Below, piece by piece: positions 46,740 through 56,550 of a DNA stretch of 64,000 nt. The first letter of the stretch is position 1; each line of letters starts with the position of its first letter. The DNA is taken from NCBI RefSeq assembly GCF_001678665.1, contig NZ_LZRP01000004.1, positions 62,001 to 126,000 of the forward strand, given 5' to 3'. The position numbers and the translations under genes were made by a program. The DNA comes from Erythrobacter sp. QSSC1-22B. Its GTDB lineage: Bacteria > Pseudomonadota > Alphaproteobacteria > Sphingomonadales > Sphingomonadaceae. The notes under the pieces are model-generated. The model did not search any database. It was not told where the DNA came from and saw only the letters and a program-made list of their open reading frames with translations.

Positions 46740-47563
46740 GCCTTGATCCGGCGCAGGCGCAGCGGTCCGAAGATTTCGTCCTGCGCCAGCTCGGCCCGGC
46801 CCATCTTGGCCAGTTCGAGCGCGGCGACGAAGCTCGAAGCCAGCGCCGAGCGGCGCAGCCGCGGCTCGGCATGCGGCGGCAGGAACTCGCGCAGTTCCAT
46901 CCAGTCGAGCGTCACTCCGAGCATCGCGGAGACCCGGCCAAGCGCGCTGTCGAGCGACATCACCGGTCGGTCGCGGACCATGTGGACCGCAGGCGCGGTG
47001 CGCGCCTTGACCCGGCCATAGGCCTCGATCAGCGCGTATTGGTCGCATTTCCACCGCGTCAGGTGCTCGATCCGCAAGCCCTCGGGTGCACCGCGCAGGA
47101 AAACGTCGCGCTCCAACCGGTCGCGCCCCATCAGCCGCGCCGCCGCCTCGCGCATCGCGCCCAGCCGTTGCAGGCGCAATTGCAGCTTGAGCGCCAGTTC
47201 TTCGGCGGATGGCTCCTCCTGCTCCTCTTTGGGAAGCAGTAGCGAGGATTTGAGATAGGCCAGCCAGGCTGCCATCACCAGATAGTCAGCCGCCAGCTCC
47301 AGCTTCAGCGCGTCGGCCTGATCGATGTATTCGAGATATTGATCAACCAGCGCAAGGATCGAGATCTGGCGCAGATCGACCTTTTGGCGCCGCGCAAGGT
47401 CGAGCAGCAGGTAGAGCGGCCCGGCCCAGACATCGAGGTCGAGATAAAGCGCATCCTCGGGCTCGTTCGTCCTGTGCGCCGTATCTTCGGACCAATCCTC
47501 GCCCCCAGCCGCTCCCGCCGCGGCCTCATGCGGCAGATCGAGGAGCAGCTCGTCCTGTTTCAC
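46736..47563 (-). CDS. scpA: Segregation and condensation protein ScpA
   Basis: ScpA is the kleisin that bridges SMC heads in chromosome condensation. The 275-residue protein has an acidic N-terminal stretch and the kleisin core WAGPLYLLLDLARRQKVDLR. ISILALVDQYLEYI and ADYLVMAAWLAYLKSSLLLP follow. The C-terminal winged-helix region ends in FVAALELAKMGRAELAQDE. Translation starts at GTG 47563, overlapping the nagZ stop as GTGA. Confidence 0.94.
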   Translation of the reverse strand: MKQDELLLDLPHEAAAGAAGGEDWSEDTAHRTNEPEDALYLDLDVWAGPLYLLLDLARRQKVDLRQISILALVDQYLEYIDQADALKLELAADYLVMAAWLAYLKSSLLLPKEEQEEPSAEELALKLQLRLQRLGAMREAAARLMGRDRLERDVFLRGAPEGLRIEHLTRWKCDQYALIEAYGRVKARTAPAVHMVRDRPVMSLDSALGRVSAMLGVTLDWMELREFLPPHAEPRLRRSALASSFVAALELAKMGRAELAQDEIFGPLRLRRIKA

Positions 47564-48579
47564 GCAGCCTCCCCGGCGAGCGCCAGCAGCGCGTCGCGCT
47601 TGGCGATCAGTTCGCGATGATCGAAACTCTCGGGCGCCTCCCCCATGGCAGCGAGCGCGCGTTCGAGCCGTGCCAGGCCTGGCGCGCCCATGGCGCCGCA
47701 GCGCTCGGCGATGCCGATCATGTCCTCCATCCGCGCCCAGCAATTGAGAACGACATCGCAGCCGGCGGCGATCGCCTGTTCCGCGCGTTCCGGGATGGTC
47801 CCGTTGAGCGCTTCCATGTCGATATCGTCGGTCAACAGCAGGCCATCGAAGCCGATCCTGCCGCGGATTATCTGCTCGATGATGACCGGAGACAGCGTGG
47901 AAGGCCGTTCGGCGTCCCAGGCGGTGAAGAGCAGGTGCCCGGTCATCCCCAGTGCCGCCCGGTTGAGCCGGATAAAGGGCGCGAGATCGTGCGCGAGTTC
48001 TTCGTCGCTCGCCGTGACCGCCGGCATCTCCTTGTGGGTATCGACCACCGATCGCCCGTGCCCTGGCATATGCTTGATGCACCCCAGCACCCCGGCCTTC
48101 GCGAAGCCATCGAGGATTGCCCGGCCCAGCGCCGCGACCTGCATCGGCTCGTGGCCGAGCGCGCGATCGCCGATGACATCGTGCGCACCCGGCTGCGGCA
48201 GATCGAGCGGCGGATGGAAATCGACGGTAATCCCAACTTCGGCGAGTTCGAGCGCGAGCGCGTGGGCGTTGATCCGCGCCGCCTCGATCGCGCTGGCCGG
48301 GGCTATCCGGTAAAGCCGGTCGAACACCGCACCGGGCGGAAAGGCGCTCCATTCGGGCGGCTTCATCCGCGCGACCCGCCCGCCTTCCTGATCGATACCG
48401 ATGAAAAGCTTCTCGCGACCGTGGATGGCGCGCAGATCGTCGGTCAGTGCGCGCAATTGGGCGCGGGTCTCGCAATTGCGCGCGAACAGGATGTAGCCGA
48501 CCGGATCGGCCTCGGCGAAGAAGGCGCGCTCATCCTCCGTCAGGTTGGGGCCGCCAATTCCGAAGATCGCAGGTGTCAT
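47560..48579 (-). CDS. nagZ: Beta-N-acetylhexosaminidase NagZ
   Basis: NagZ is the family 3 glycoside hydrolase that removes GlcNAc from anhydromuropeptides in cell-wall recycling. The 339-residue protein carries FIGIDQEGGRVARMKPP, the loop KHMPGHGRSVVDTHKEMP with the catalytic His of NagZ, and LLTDDIDMEAL with the nucleophile Asp. It has no signal peptide, consistent with cytoplasmic recycling. It precedes scpA and scpB in one run. Confidence 0.95.
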   Translation of the reverse strand: MTPAIFGIGGPNLTEDERAFFAEADPVGYILFARNCETRAQLRALTDDLRAIHGREKLFIGIDQEGGRVARMKPPEWSAFPPGAVFDRLYRIAPASAIEAARINAHALALELAEVGITVDFHPPLDLPQPGAHDVIGDRALGHEPMQVAALGRAILDGFAKAGVLGCIKHMPGHGRSVVDTHKEMPAVTASDEELAHDLAPFIRLNRAALGMTGHLLFTAWDAERPSTLSPVIIEQIIRGRIGFDGLLLTDDIDMEALNGTIPERAEQAIAAGCDVVLNCWARMEDMIGIAERCGAMGAPGLARLERALAAMGEAPESFDHRELIAKRDALLALAGEAA

Positions 48580-48669
48580 CGGAACAGAATCGCAGCTTCA
48601 CGCTGCTTTCGCAAGCGAGCCGTCACGCCGGATGTGGAAATCGACCGGGCTTTCGCTGCCCTGCCGCGC

Positions 48670-49353
48670 CTATTTTACGGTGCAGGGCAAACCATCGCCA
48701 TTGAGCGCCTGGCACATCCGCCGCGCGTTAGCTGCGTCGCCGGCGGCGGCCTGGAGGCGGAACACGGTGCCGATATCGGCACGCCCCTCGACGATGCGAT
48801 AATCGACACCGGACAGGACTTCGGTCTGTCGGATCAGCGTGCTCCAGCCGGTCTCGGCATCCGCGCGACTGGAATAGGCGCCGACCTGCACCGCGGTCCC
48901 CGCAGGGAGCGGGCCGGAGCGCGGCGGAGCCGGTTGGCTCGGCGCGTCGTCGGTCGGTTCCGCAGCAGGCTCGGGTGTCGCCGGTGCCAGTCGGCCCTCG
49001 CGGGTCTGGCCCTCGCCCACCGCAAAGCTGGTATCGCCGGTCCCCGCAAAAGTCTTGCCGCCTTCATTTTCCGGACGCACGCGATAGGGCTCGGTGGGTG
49101 CCTCGATCAGCGAACCATCGGGTTCGGGGCCGCCCGTTGCGCTGTTGGTGGCCCACCAGATGCCGCCCACGATCAGCCCGAGCACCACGATCATCAGCAG
49201 ACCGATCCCGATCAGCCGGGTGGTGTCGAAGCCCTGCTCGTGGCCGTCGTCGTCATCGACCGATTCCAGCCACGGCAGGCTTTCGCCGTCACGGCCCAGA
49301 TCGAGCTCTTCGCCCGGATAGGTCTGTGTATCTCCGTCTTCGCCCGCAATCAC
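48670..49353 (-). CDS. SPOR-domain membrane protein
   Basis: The 227-residue bitopic protein has an acidic cytoplasmic part and a membrane helix at about 56-75 (LIGIGLLMIVVLGLIVGGIWW). A Pro-rich periplasmic linker leads to a C-terminal SPOR domain (about 150-227) that binds denuded septal peptidoglycan: VQVGAYSSRADAETGWSTLI and FRLQAAAGDAANARRMCQAL. A role in cell division is likely. GTG 49353 is chosen because AAGGGG lies seven bases upstream. It follows argS after ten bases. Confidence 0.88.
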   Translation of the reverse strand: MIAGEDGDTQTYPGEELDLGRDGESLPWLESVDDDDGHEQGFDTTRLIGIGLLMIVVLGLIVGGIWWATNSATGGPEPDGSLIEAPTEPYRVRPENEGGKTFAGTGDTSFAVGEGQTREGRLAPATPEPAAEPTDDAPSQPAPPRSGPLPAGTAVQVGAYSSRADAETGWSTLIRQTEVLSGVDYRIVEGRADIGTVFRLQAAAGDAANARRMCQALNGDGLPCTVK

Positions 49354-49363
49354 CCGACGCCCC

Positions 49364-51112
49364 TTACATTTCCTCGACGGCCTCGACGCCCAAGATGGCA
49401 AGGCCGTTGCGTATCACCTGCCCCACTTGCGTGGCCAGGAACAGCCGCGCTGAAGTCAGTGTCTCATTGTCGGACTGGATCATCCGCAGCGAGCTATCGT
49501 CGTTACCCGCGTTCCAGAAACTGTGGAAGGCGCTGGCGAGGTCATTGAGATAAAAGGCGATCCGGTGCGGTTCGCGCGCCTGGGCGGCGGCTTCCACCAT
49601 CCGCGGGAACTGCGCCGCCTCACGGATCAGCGCCAGATCCGCCTCGCCCAGCAGCTCCAGCGCGTCGGAAGCAGGCGCGAGGCCCTGTTCCGCCGCCTTG
49701 CGCAGCGTCGAATGGATTCGCGCATGGGCGTATTGCACATAGAAAACCGGATTGTCCTTCGAGGCTTCGACCACCTTGGCGAAGTCGAACTCCATCTGCG
49801 CATCGGGCTTGCGGGTCAGCATGGTGAAGCGCACCACATCCTTGCCCACTTCCTCGACCACATCGGCGATGGTGATGAAATTGCCGCTGCGCTTGGACAT
49901 CTTCACCGGTTCGCCGCCGCGCATGAGCTTGACCATCTGGACCAGCTTGACGTCGAAGGGTACATCGCGCCCCGCACCCTTGGTCAGCGCGGTGACCGCG
50001 GCGGTGATCCGCTTGACCGTGCCGGCATGATCCGCGCCCCAGATGTCGATCAGCGCATCGGCGGTCTCGGCCTTCTGGAAGTGATAGGCCAGATCGGCGC
50101 CGAAATAGGTCCATTTGCCGTCGGACTTGCGGATCGGGCGATCCTGATCGTCGCCGAACCTGGTGGAACGGAACAGCGGCAGTTCGACCGGCTCCCAGTC
50201 TTCCGGCGGAGCCTTGCCCTTGGGAGCCTCTAGCTCGCCATCGTAAACCAGATCCTGCGCACGCAGCCAGGCTTCCGCCTCCTCTGGCTTGCCCGCCGCC
50301 TGCAGCGCCGCTTCGGACGAAAACACGTCGTGCTCGATGCCCAGCTTGGCCAGATCGGCGCGGATCATCTCCATCATCGCCGCGACCGACGCGGCACGGA
50401 ACTGCGCGAGCCACTCCGCTTCGGGAGCCTCGAGATAGCGATCGCCATATTCGCCCGCCAGATACTCGCCGACCGGCTTGAGGTAGTCGCCGGGATAGAG
50501 CCCCTCGGGGATGGTGCCGATATCCTGCCCCAGCGCCTCGCGATACCGCATATGCGCCGAGCGCGCGAGCACATCGACCTGGCCGCCCGCATCGTTGACG
50601 TAATACTCGCGGATCACGTCATGGCCCGCGAAGGCGAGCAGATCGCACAGTGCATCGCCCACCACCGCGCCGCGGCAATGGCCCATATGCATGGGTCCGG
50701 TCGGGTTGGCCGAGACGAATTCGACGTTGACGCGCGTGCCGCGCCCCTTGGTGGAGCGACCGTAACCGTCGCCCAGAGCGGCGATGGTGGCCAGTTCACG
50801 CAACCAGACATCCTGCGTCAGGCGGATGTTGATGAACCCCGGCCCGGCGATATCCGCCGCAGTGATGTCCGGATCGCGCGCCAGATGCGCGACGATCTTG
50901 TCCGCCAGCGCGCGCGGATTGCTTTTCGCCTGTTTGGCCAGCACCATCGCGGCGTTGGTCGCCAGATCGCCATGCGCCGGATCGCGCGGCGGCTCGACCG
51001 CGACATTCCTGCGGTCGCTATCGGGCGGAAGGTCGCCTTCCATCTCGAGCGCGTTGAGCACCGCATCGATCTTGGCGGCGTAATGGGCGTGGAGGGTCTG
51101 CGTCTCGGTCAT
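49364..51112 (-). CDS. argS: Arginyl-tRNA synthetase
   Basis: ArgS is the class I synthetase that charges tRNA-Arg. The 582-residue protein has an N-terminal Add-1-like domain, then SANPTGPMHMGHCRGAVVGD with the HIGH motif as HMGH. IWGADHAGTVKR and the KMSKS motif as KMSKRSGNF follow. The C-terminal anticodon-binding domain contains YVQYAHARIHS and ends with LGVEAVEEM. It leads the leftward argS-SPOR-nagZ-scpA-scpB-tatABC run. Confidence 0.97.
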   Translation of the reverse strand: MTETQTLHAHYAAKIDAVLNALEMEGDLPPDSDRRNVAVEPPRDPAHGDLATNAAMVLAKQAKSNPRALADKIVAHLARDPDITAADIAGPGFINIRLTQDVWLRELATIAALGDGYGRSTKGRGTRVNVEFVSANPTGPMHMGHCRGAVVGDALCDLLAFAGHDVIREYYVNDAGGQVDVLARSAHMRYREALGQDIGTIPEGLYPGDYLKPVGEYLAGEYGDRYLEAPEAEWLAQFRAASVAAMMEMIRADLAKLGIEHDVFSSEAALQAAGKPEEAEAWLRAQDLVYDGELEAPKGKAPPEDWEPVELPLFRSTRFGDDQDRPIRKSDGKWTYFGADLAYHFQKAETADALIDIWGADHAGTVKRITAAVTALTKGAGRDVPFDVKLVQMVKLMRGGEPVKMSKRSGNFITIADVVEEVGKDVVRFTMLTRKPDAQMEFDFAKVVEASKDNPVFYVQYAHARIHSTLRKAAEQGLAPASDALELLGEADLALIREAAQFPRMVEAAAQAREPHRIAFYLNDLASAFHSFWNAGNDDSSLRMIQSDNETLTSARLFLATQVGQVIRNGLAILGVEAVEEM

Positions 51113-51201
51113 GTCTCAGCCAGGCTGCGCGCCCGCGGGGAACGCGTACGGATCGAACCGTGGGGTGCAATGGCGCTGCCGAAGCGGCGTCGCCATGCGA
51201 T

Positions 51202-51852
51202 CTAGCGCGTTGCGTTGTAGGCGAGCTGCTCTTCGGTCAGCTGGAAACCGACCAACAGCTCGAAGGTGGCGCGCTCAATCGCCGCGCGGACCGTCGGATC
51301 GGCCAGCGGATCCAGCGCGGCATCGGGATCGCCTGCGCGGCGGCGGCGGGTGATCTGCTCGCGGATTTCGGCCGGCAGCGTCGCTTGGGCGCGATCGACA
51401 AAGGCACCGGCGGTCGCACGGGCGCTCGCGCGGGCTTCACCGTCTGCAAACGCGAACGTCACCGTGCCGACCCGCTTGGTCACCACCGAGCTTCCGCCGC
51501 GCAGGACGGTGGAGAAATAGGGCAGCGTCACCTGGCGTGCACCGCGCGTGTCGCTGCGGCGCGCCTGAACGTCGAAACCGGCCTCGGAATAGATCCGGTC
51601 GCCCGTTTCGTTGCAGGTGGAACGGACATTGGTGATCGTTGCCGTCACATCGATATCGCTCGCCAGCCGCGATTGCGGATCGCGGAACACGGTGACGTCG
51701 CCGGTGTAATCGGGCACGCCGACCGCAGGGCAGACGCTTCGCACGGCGGTAATGCCGACACCCTGATCGACCACGAGATCACCTTCGCTGGCACAGGCGG
51801 CGAGGCCAAGACCGAGGGCGATCGCGGGAAGCTGGCGGAAGCGGAAAGTCAT
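51202..51852 (-). CDS. Predicted lipoprotein, unknown function
   Basis: The 216-residue protein begins MTFRFRQLPAIALGLGLAACAS, a lipoprotein signal with Cys at about 20. The mature part contains several beta-strand-like stretches (SDIDVTATITNVRSTCNE, GTVTFAFADGEARASARA) and an Arg/Ala-rich C-terminal helix ending in AYNATR. I recognise no family. It is divergent from ispH across 74 bases. No catalytic motif is visible. Confidence 0.8.
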   Translation of the reverse strand: MTFRFRQLPAIALGLGLAACASEGDLVVDQGVGITAVRSVCPAVGVPDYTGDVTVFRDPQSRLASDIDVTATITNVRSTCNETGDRIYSEAGFDVQARRSDTRGARQVTLPYFSTVLRGGSSVVTKRVGTVTFAFADGEARASARATAGAFVDRAQATLPAEIREQITRRRRAGDPDAALDPLADPTVRAAIERATFELLVGFQLTEEQLAYNATR

Positions 51853-51926
51853 GCGTGTCGTATCCCTCGAATTCCTATGGTCGCATCCCCTAGCGAGGGC
51901 GCACGCAAAGCGCTAGGGGGAGGCTT

Positions 51927-52898
51927 ATGAATGCCCCCTTGCAACCCGCGAGCCTCAGACCGACGCTCACCCTGCTCATCGCCGCGCCGCGCGGATTCTG
52001 CGCCGGTGTCGACCGCGCCATCGAGATCGTCGAGCGCGCGCTCGAGAAATACGGCGCTCCGGTCTATGTGCGGCATGAAATCGTCCACAACCGCTATGTG
52101 GTCGAGGGACTGAAGGCCAAGGGCGCGGTCTTCGTCGAGGAACTCGACGAGGTCCCCGACGACATGCCGGTGGTGTTCAGCGCCCACGGCGTACCCAAAT
52201 CGGTCCCTGCCGAGGCGGAACGGCGCAAGCTGCTCTATGTCGATGCCACCTGCCCGCTGGTCAGCAAGGTCCACCGCCAGGCCGAACGCCAGCTCGAGAA
52301 GAAGCGTCATATCCTGTTTATCGGGCATTCGGGCCATCCCGAAGTCATCGGGACTATGGGCCAGGTGCCCGAAGGCCAGATGACCCTCGTCGAATCGGTC
52401 GAGGACATCGAGAGGCTGCCCTTCACCACGCAGGACGAGCTCTCCTATCTGACGCAGACCACGCTGTCGGTGGACGACACCGCCGAGATCATCGCCGCAT
52501 TGGAAGCGCGCTTCCCGCAGATCCAGGGGCCCAAGGCCGAAGATATCTGCTACGCCACCAGCAACCGTCAGGCGGCGGTCAAGCGGATCGCCCCGGCCAG
52601 CGATCTGGTGCTGGTGATCGGCTCGCCCAATTCGTCGAACTCGCTCCGGCTGGTCGAGGTCGCCGAGCGGCTGGGCGCCAATGCGCGGCTGATCCAGCGC
52701 GCCGACGAGATCGAGCCCGAATGGCTCGACGGCGTGGGCACGCTCGGGCTGACCGCGGGCGCCTCCGCACCCGAAATCCTGGTCCGCGAAGTCGTCGAGC
52801 GCATCTCGCAATGGCGCGACGTCCACGAACAGACGATCAAGGCAGCGGAAGAGAAGATGGTCTTCAAGCTCCCGCGACAGCTCACCGATCCGGACTGA
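51927..52898 (+). CDS. ispH: 4-hydroxy-3-methylbut-2-enyl diphosphate reductase IspH
   Basis: IspH is the Fe-S enzyme of the last MEP-pathway step, producing IPP and DMAPP. The 323-residue protein has the three cluster cysteines in [14 protein letters not shown] and [21 protein letters not shown] and [15 protein letters not shown] are also present. A GGAGG ribosome binding site precedes the ATG. thrB follows after nine bases and rnhA after that, giving a plus-strand ispH-thrB-rnhA operon. Confidence 0.97.
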   Translation: MNAPLQPASLRPTLTLLIAAPRGFCAGVDRAIEIVERALEKYGAPVYVRHEIVHNRYVVEGLKAKGAVFVEELDEVPDDMPVVFSAHGVPKSVPAEAERRKLLYVDATCPLVSKVHRQAERQLEKKRHILFIGHSGHPEVIGTMGQVPEGQMTLVESVEDIERLPFTTQDELSYLTQTTLSVDDTAEIIAALEARFPQIQGPKAEDICYATSNRQAAVKRIAPASDLVLVIGSPNSSNSLRLVEVAERLGANARLIQRADEIEPEWLDGVGTLGLTAGASAPEILVREVVERISQWRDVHEQTIKAAEEKMVFKLPRQLTDPD

Positions 52899-52907
52899 CC
52901 TGCCCCC

Positions 52908-53894
52908 GTGGCGGTCTACACCCATCTCGCTTCGGAAGATCTGGCCACGCTGATCGCCGCCTATGATGTCGGCGAACTGGTGTCGGCCAAGGGCATCGCG
53001 GAGGGCGTATCCAACAGCAACTGGCTGGTTGAAACGAGCGGAACGGACGGTCCCGGTAAAATGGGGGGCGGCGCACGCTTTATCCTGACGATGTACGAAA
53101 AGCGTACCGATCCTGCCGAACTGCCGTTTTTCCTCGGCCTGCTCGACCATCTCGCGGCCCAAGGCTGCGCGGTCCCCGCGACGATCCACGACCGCGACGG
53201 CGCGGCGTTTCGCAGTCTCGGCGGCAAGGCGCTTGCGCTGATCGAATATCTACCCGGCATCTCGCCCGATACCCCCAGCCCGCAGCAAGCCCATGCAGTG
53301 GGCGCGGCGCTGGCGCGGGTGCATCGCGCGGCGGCGGATTTCGATGGTACGCGCGCCAATGATCTGGATGTTCACGGCTGCTTGGCAATCCTCGAACGGT
53401 GCGGCGAATCGCGGCTGGCGGAGATAGATCTCGAGCTGACGAAATGGCTCGGCGAGGCCCGCAAGCTCGTGGCGCGCTGGCCGCAGGACCTCCCGCGCTC
53501 GATCATCCATTCGGATCTCTTCCCCGACAATGTTCTCATGCTCGGCGCACGAGTGACCGGACTGATCGACTTCTATTTCGCCTGCGACGACATGATGGCC
53601 TACGATCTTGCGGTCACCCATGCCGCCTGGTGTTTCGATCGCCACGGCACGAAATTCGCGACCGAGATCGGGCAAGCGCTGGTCGCGGGGTATGAATCGG
53701 TGCGCCCGCTCGAGCCCGGCGAGCGCGAGGCATTGCCGCTGCTGGCGCAAGGGGCCTGCCTGCGCTTCACCGCCAGCCGCGCGCAGGACTGGCTCGACAC
53801 CCCCGCCGACGCGCTGGTCACCCGCAAGGATCCGATGGATTTCGTCCGTCGCTGGAAATATTACGCCGAGCATGGGAATCGGGCCTTCGCCTAA
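52908..53894 (+). CDS. thrB: Homoserine kinase, type II (APH fold)
   Basis: This is the proteobacterial homoserine kinase of the aminoglycoside phosphotransferase fold, acting in threonine synthesis. The 328-residue protein begins [20 protein letters not shown], typical of the family. [11 protein letters not shown] is the nucleotide region, [13 protein letters not shown] holds the catalytic Asp, and [18 protein letters not shown] binds metal. The start is GTG at 52908, nine bases after ispH. Confidence 0.94.
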   Translation: MAVYTHLASEDLATLIAAYDVGELVSAKGIAEGVSNSNWLVETSGTDGPGKMGGGARFILTMYEKRTDPAELPFFLGLLDHLAAQGCAVPATIHDRDGAAFRSLGGKALALIEYLPGISPDTPSPQQAHAVGAALARVHRAAADFDGTRANDLDVHGCLAILERCGESRLAEIDLELTKWLGEARKLVARWPQDLPRSIIHSDLFPDNVLMLGARVTGLIDFYFACDDMMAYDLAVTHAAWCFDRHGTKFATEIGQALVAGYESVRPLEPGEREALPLLAQGACLRFTASRAQDWLDTPADALVTRKDPMDFVRRWKYYAEHGNRAFA

Positions 53895-53922
53895 GCCCGC
53901 GCCCGCGCTAGGGATTTCACCC

Positions 53923-54366
53923 ATGAAACGCGTCGAACTGTTCACCGATGGAGCCTGCAAGGGCAATCCCGGCCCCGGCGGCTGGGGCGCGCTGCTGCGG
54001 CTTGGCCAGCACGAGAAGGAACTCTCGGGCGCCGACCCCGACACCACCAACAATCGCATGGAAATGATGGCCGCGATCAAGGGCCTCGCCGCGCTGATCG
54101 AACCCTGCGAGGTCGAGATCTATTCCGACAGCAAATATCTGATCGACGGCATCACCAAATGGGTCGCCGGCTGGCAGAAGCGCGGCTGGATCAATGCCAG
54201 CAAGAAGCCGGTGCGCAACGAGGACCTGTGGCACGAACTGATCGCGCAGACCGCGCGTCACACCGTGACCTGGCACTGGGTCAAGGGGCACTCGGGGCAC
54301 CCAGAGAACGACCGCGTGGACCAGCTCGCCAGCGACGAAGCGGAACGCATCGCTGCCGCGCGCTAG
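53923..54366 (+). CDS. rnhA: Ribonuclease HI
   Basis: RNase HI degrades the RNA strand of RNA-DNA hybrids. The 147-residue protein shows the full catalytic set: Asp9 ([14 protein letters not shown]), Glu47 (NNRMEMMA), Asp69 (IYSDSKYL) and Asp133 (ENDRVDQLA), with His123 in WVKGHSGHP. The length matches the E. coli type. An AGGG element lies about nine bases before the ATG. It ends 19 bases from the convergent oxidoreductase gene. Confidence 0.97.
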   Translation: MKRVELFTDGACKGNPGPGGWGALLRLGQHEKELSGADPDTTNNRMEMMAAIKGLAALIEPCEVEIYSDSKYLIDGITKWVAGWQKRGWINASKKPVRNEDLWHELIAQTARHTVTWHWVKGHSGHPENDRVDQLASDEAERIAAAR

Positions 54367-54385
54367 GCCGCTTCGGTTCCCGGGC

Positions 54386-55480
54386 CTAGCCGAACCGGTC
54401 CGGTGCATAGAGCGCGGCATCGAGCCCCCTGGTCATCGGGTCGCGATCGAGCCCGAGCAGCAATTGCGCAGTCAACCGCGCCGCAGCGGGCGCGGTCTGG
54501 ATCCCGAAGCCCCCCTGCCCCGCGAACCATGCGAAACCGCTCACCTGCGGATCGAAGCCATAAACGGGCCGCCGGTCGGGCGCGAAGCTGCGCAAGCCCG
54601 CCCAGCGATGCTCCACGGCCTCGACCCTCCAGTCGATCACCTGCGCCAAGCGCTCGATCGCTTCGGCCACATCCAGTTCCTCGGGGGCGGCATCGCAGGG
54701 CGCGCTGGGCACCTCGTCGTGCGGGCTGAGCCAGAGCTTGCCCGCCTCGGGTTTGAAATAGAAACCTCCGGCAATATCCAGCACCAGCGGCAGATCGGAG
54801 CGCGGCGGCGGATCAGTGCGCAATTGCACCACCGTGCGGCGCAGCGGCTGGATGCCCAGCGGACGCGCGCCCGCGAGCGCGGCAAGCTCGTCGGCCCAGG
54901 CCCCTGCCGCGTTGACCAGCGTGGTCGCGGTGAAGGTCTCGCCGCGTTCGGTCCGCAGCGCCCAGCCCTCGCGGTGCCTCGCCGCGGCGACCAGACGCGC
55001 GCGGGTTTCCAACCGCACTCCATGGCTCCGCCCGAGCGCCAGGTAATGGGCGTGCAGACCCGCAACATCGATATCGGAACACGCCGGTTCGCTTATCGCT
55101 GCGTTCCATTGCGCTTGCAGGTCGGGCAGCCTTTCGAGCAGATCCGCCCGGTCGAGCCGGTGGATCGTCGCCCCCGTTCCCGAGAATCGCCCCATGAAGG
55201 CGTCGAGCAGCCCCGCGTCCTGCTCGCGCCCGATATAGAGCGCACCGCGTGGCGTCAGAAACCCGTGATCACGCAGATATGGCCCCGATGCCAGCGTGAG
55301 CGGGACGATTTCCGGCCCACCATAGCACTCCTCCCAGAAGGCGGCGGACCGACCGGTGGCATGATAGCCGGGGCGATCCTCCGCCTCGATCAGCAGGACC
55401 GACGCGTCCTGCGCGAGTTCTGCAGCCAGACTGGCCCCGGCCATGCCAGCGCCCACGATGGCGAAGTCGTAACGCGTCAT
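54386..55480 (-). CDS. FAD-dependent amine/amino-acid oxidoreductase (DAO family)
   Basis: The 364-residue flavoprotein has the N-terminal dinucleotide motif FAIVGAGMAGASLAAELA and a glutamate-ended second strand (VLLIEAEDRPGYHATGRSA). TLVNAAGAWADELA is present in the middle. The C-terminal FAD contact is WFAGQGGFGIQTAPAAARL. It is related to D-amino acid dehydrogenase and glycine/sarcosine oxidases, with the substrate unresolved. The ATG overlaps the stop of the alpha/beta hydrolase as ATGA, so the two are coupled. Confidence 0.88.
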   Translation of the reverse strand: MTRYDFAIVGAGMAGASLAAELAQDASVLLIEAEDRPGYHATGRSAAFWEECYGGPEIVPLTLASGPYLRDHGFLTPRGALYIGREQDAGLLDAFMGRFSGTGATIHRLDRADLLERLPDLQAQWNAAISEPACSDIDVAGLHAHYLALGRSHGVRLETRARLVAAARHREGWALRTERGETFTATTLVNAAGAWADELAALAGARPLGIQPLRRTVVQLRTDPPPRSDLPLVLDIAGGFYFKPEAGKLWLSPHDEVPSAPCDAAPEELDVAEAIERLAQVIDWRVEAVEHRWAGLRSFAPDRRPVYGFDPQVSGFAWFAGQGGFGIQTAPAAARLTAQLLLGLDRDPMTRGLDAALYAPDRFG

Positions 55481-56475
55481 TGCGACAGCGCTGGTGCGAC
55501 CTTGTCGAGGAAATCGCCGATCGCCGCCAGCGCGCGATTGCGAACCGGATCGGCCTCGCGCAGGATTTCGTGGCGCGCTTCCTTGCCAAAGGCGAGCAGT
55601 TCACCATGCGGCAGGCGTTCTGCCGCGCGGACGACCGCATCATGGCTGACGAGCTTGTCGTTCGAGGTAGAAACGAGCAGCACCGGGACCGTTACCGCCT
55701 CCATCGCTCCTTTGGCATCGAGCACGCGGCGCGAGGCGTAGGCGCGCTCGACCCAGCCCCAGCTACCCGGCCCCATCACCAGCTCGGGCCGCTTCTCGCG
55801 CCACCACAATTCGTCATCATAACGGGCCTCGTCATGCGTCAGCAGCGACTGGCGCGAAGACGGCATCTCGCCGGGCTTCTCGCTCCATTTCCACGCAGGC
55901 CGCGTTGGCGCACCGATTCTGGTCATCAGCTTGGCCACCCAGTGCTGCACACGCAGCGGCAGTGGGGGCCCCGCCATGCCCAGCATCGGCGCGGTCAGCA
56001 CCGCGGCAGAAGGATCGACGCGGCGCTCGACCAGCGCACGCATGACCAGATGTCCGCCCATCGAATGGCCGGCCAGCACATGCGGCCCCGGCGTCGCGGC
56101 CTTCCATGCTCTCCACAGGCCCGCGAGATCGTCCACCCATGTGCCGAAATCGTCGATATGGCCGGTGACCGGGTCGGTGCCGAGCCGTCCTGAGCCTGCC
56201 TGCCCACGCCAGTCGGCCGCGGTTACCCGCCAGCCGGCGCGGTGCCATTGCTCGAGCGTTTCGAGGTATTTCTCGTAGGCATCGCCGCGACCGGGCAGGA
56301 ACAGGATCGATCCGCGCGGACTGGCTTCGTCGCCGGGCCAGTCGATGCGCCGCAGCCGATAACCGTCGGCAGCGATCCAGTGCGATTCGCGTGCCGAGGC
56401 CGGAATTTCCCGGCGATCGATGGCCTCTCGAACGTCTCCACGAGCTTCGGCCTCGTCCTGTTGCTTCGCCGCGAT
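55477..56475 (-). CDS. Alpha/beta hydrolase (S33/monoacylglycerol-lipase-like), candidate ATC start
   Basis: The 332-residue frame encodes a serine hydrolase: GSILFLPGRGDAYEKYLETL, WRVTAADWRGQAGSGRL, the nucleophile elbow HVLAGHSMGGHLV, LLVSTSNDKLVS (Asp) and EARHEILREADPVR (His). The homologous N-terminus reaches almost to a TAA at 56491, yet this stretch has no ATG, GTG or TTG. The first normal start (GTG 56136) would delete about 113 residues including conserved strands. ATC at 56475 is preceded by GGAGG with five-base spacing, so a rare AUC start, a mutated start codon or a sequence error is likely. Confidence 0.75.
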   Translation of the reverse strand: MAAKQQDEAEARGDVREAIDRREIPASARESHWIAADGYRLRRIDWPGDEASPRGSILFLPGRGDAYEKYLETLEQWHRAGWRVTAADWRGQAGSGRLGTDPVTGHIDDFGTWVDDLAGLWRAWKAATPGPHVLAGHSMGGHLVMRALVERRVDPSAAVLTAPMLGMAGPPLPLRVQHWVAKLMTRIGAPTRPAWKWSEKPGEMPSSRQSLLTHDEARYDDELWWREKRPELVMGPGSWGWVERAYASRRVLDAKGAMEAVTVPVLLVSTSNDKLVSHDAVVRAAERLPHGELLAFGKEARHEILREADPVRNRALAAIGDFLDKVAPALSQ

Positions 56476-56490
56476 GGTCGCCTCCGATGG

Positions 56491-56504
56491 TTACCGTTTG
56501 GTAA
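56491..56504. promoter_or_regulatory. Short inverted repeat between the hydrolase and cpaA
   Basis: TTACC-GTTT-GGTAA is a perfect 5-4-5 inverted repeat in the 75-base gap between the divergent hydrolase and cpaA genes. It could bind a regulator of the pilus operon. The evidence is symmetry and position only. Confidence 0.3.
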
Positions 56505-56550
56505 GCACGTTCCTGTAGCACGCTCCCAAAGGACGATCCTCGGGGACGAG

